Part shown: piece after piece, positions 54,801 through 55,557 of the stretch
Position numbering within the stretch: the first letter of the stretch is position 1
How the letters are laid out: every line of letters starts with the position of its first letter
From: Oscillospiraceae bacterium
GTDB lineage: Bacteria > Bacillota > Clostridia > Oscillospirales > Oscillospiraceae
Reading direction: 5' to 3'
Assembly: GCA_020860205.1 (NCBI GenBank)
Contig: JAJBUU010000059.1
Span: forward strand, 1 to 55,557
Length of the DNA: 55,557 bases
Position numbers and translations under genes: made by a program
Notes under the pieces: generated by a model
The model's database searches: none
Told to the model about the DNA's origin: nothing
The model's input: only the letters and a program-made list of their open reading frames with translations

Positions 54801-55557
54801 AGCCGCCGATCACGCCGGGAAGGAGCGAGCGCAGCTCCGTGTGGAGCAGGTGAACAAGATCGCCGCCGTCGTCTATGACGATATTTGGGCCGCAGGAGAG
54901 CGCGGCGCGCAGGTCGGCGTCATATTCCTCCGGCGTGCAGCCATGCGTGGCGTAAACCTCCAGCCCGCCCTGCACCAGCGCGGCGGCCACATCGTCCTGC
55001 GTGGAGAGCGGATTGGAGCCGGTGATGTGCATTTCCGCACCGGCTGCAGCAAGCACCCGGCACAAATAGGCCGTCTTTGCCTCCAGATGGACGGAAAGCG
55101 TCACCTTTAATCCCTCCAAAGGTCGCGTCTGCTGAAAATCCGCAGCGATTGCGCGCAGCAGAGGCATATTGCGGGCAACCCAGTTGATCTTTTTTTCACC
55201 CTCCGGCGCCAGCGAAATGTCCCGTATACAGCTCATTGTCATTCCTCGCTCTCTTTTTTGATGCGCAGGTCATGCCGTGCGTTCCGACTTATTTTAGCAC
55301 GTTTTTTTCGCAATTACAACCGTGAAAACGGCTCCGCCTGTGACGGCGAAAAAAATTTTACGCCGGGTTTACACGGACTTTACAGAGGGCGCATTTCACG
55401 GTGGCTGTATAGGCTGAGGGATACAAGTTGCCAAAAACTATGCGTGAAGTGCCTTTTTTCAGTTGGGGGGGGGGGTGCAATGTTTCAAATTTATCCAAAA
55501 ACGAAATTTGCGGGTGAAAACCTGGCGGGAGGGTTTTTAATTCGGGGGTGCGGACGA

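Overview
The window looks like chromosome of an anaerobic, endospore-forming Clostridia bacterium, probably an Oscillospiraceae-type (Flavonifractor/Oscillibacter/Pseudoflavonifractor-like) gut Firmicute. The clues are a high GC content with Firmicute-style ribosome binding sites (GGAGG) and sigma-A promoters, a sporulation sigma-E gene, RNase Y, MgtE, YtrA-type GntR/ABC genes and a Re-type citrate synthase. This is inferred from gene content; no tree was built. No rRNA, tRNA, CRISPR array, transposase or prophage gene was seen.

Layout. (1) 1-6853, + strand: a five-gene operon makes 2-oxoglutarate from oxaloacetate and acetyl-CoA (Re-citrate synthase, aconitase, NADP isocitrate dehydrogenase), contains its own FCD-type GntR regulator and ends with a PHP phosphoesterase. 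(2) 7339-10854, +: an acyltransferase-fold protein without its catalytic His, then a Tet(M)-like translational GTPase fused to a Rae1/YacP-type NYN ribonuclease domain. (3) 10933-16478, -: a long operon (YfcE phosphodiesterase, Nth, HflX, YigZ, MalQ, sugar nucleotidyltransferase). (4) 16542-17449, +: three overlapping small conserved-type unknowns. (5) 17496-25102, -: TagO/WecA and MnaA cell-envelope genes, TrpS, a MATE exporter and MnmG. (6) 25503-31810: membrane and secreted proteins, an Xre-type membrane regulator divergent from sigE, and RNase Y. (7) 31967-35467: aminotransferase, GAPDH and a HutC-type GntR. (8) 35838-39994: an AT-richer island with a membrane-anchored AraC regulator facing a large secreted stalk-domain protein. 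(9) 40593-46533: MscS channel, an apparently permuted solute-binding lipoprotein, a DUF4870-like protein, an HtrA protease and a two-component system. (10) 46734-50258, -: permease, ATPase and YtrA-type GntR of an ABC system with a clear operator. (11) 50590-55236: arylamine N-acetyltransferase with a damaged 3' end, AEC transporter, MgtE and S-adenosylhomocysteinase.

Most unusual content. The Tet(M)-like/Rae1-like fusion could be a ribosome-directed factor that brings an endonuclease to the A site. A family of composite palindromic intergenic repeats occurs four times, always in the same orientation (about 1-165, 6946-7085, 25329-25460, 50355-50475). Five GCAAC elements spaced one helical turn apart lie between the Xre-type regulator and sigE. 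A 10-bp tandem duplication removes the stop codon of the N-acetyltransferase gene. Several small frame breaks sit in homopolymers (16067-16078, 42707-42713, perhaps 27210-27260) and could be sequence errors, slippage sites or decay. Most long opposite-strand reading frames are GC-driven shadows and are left out.
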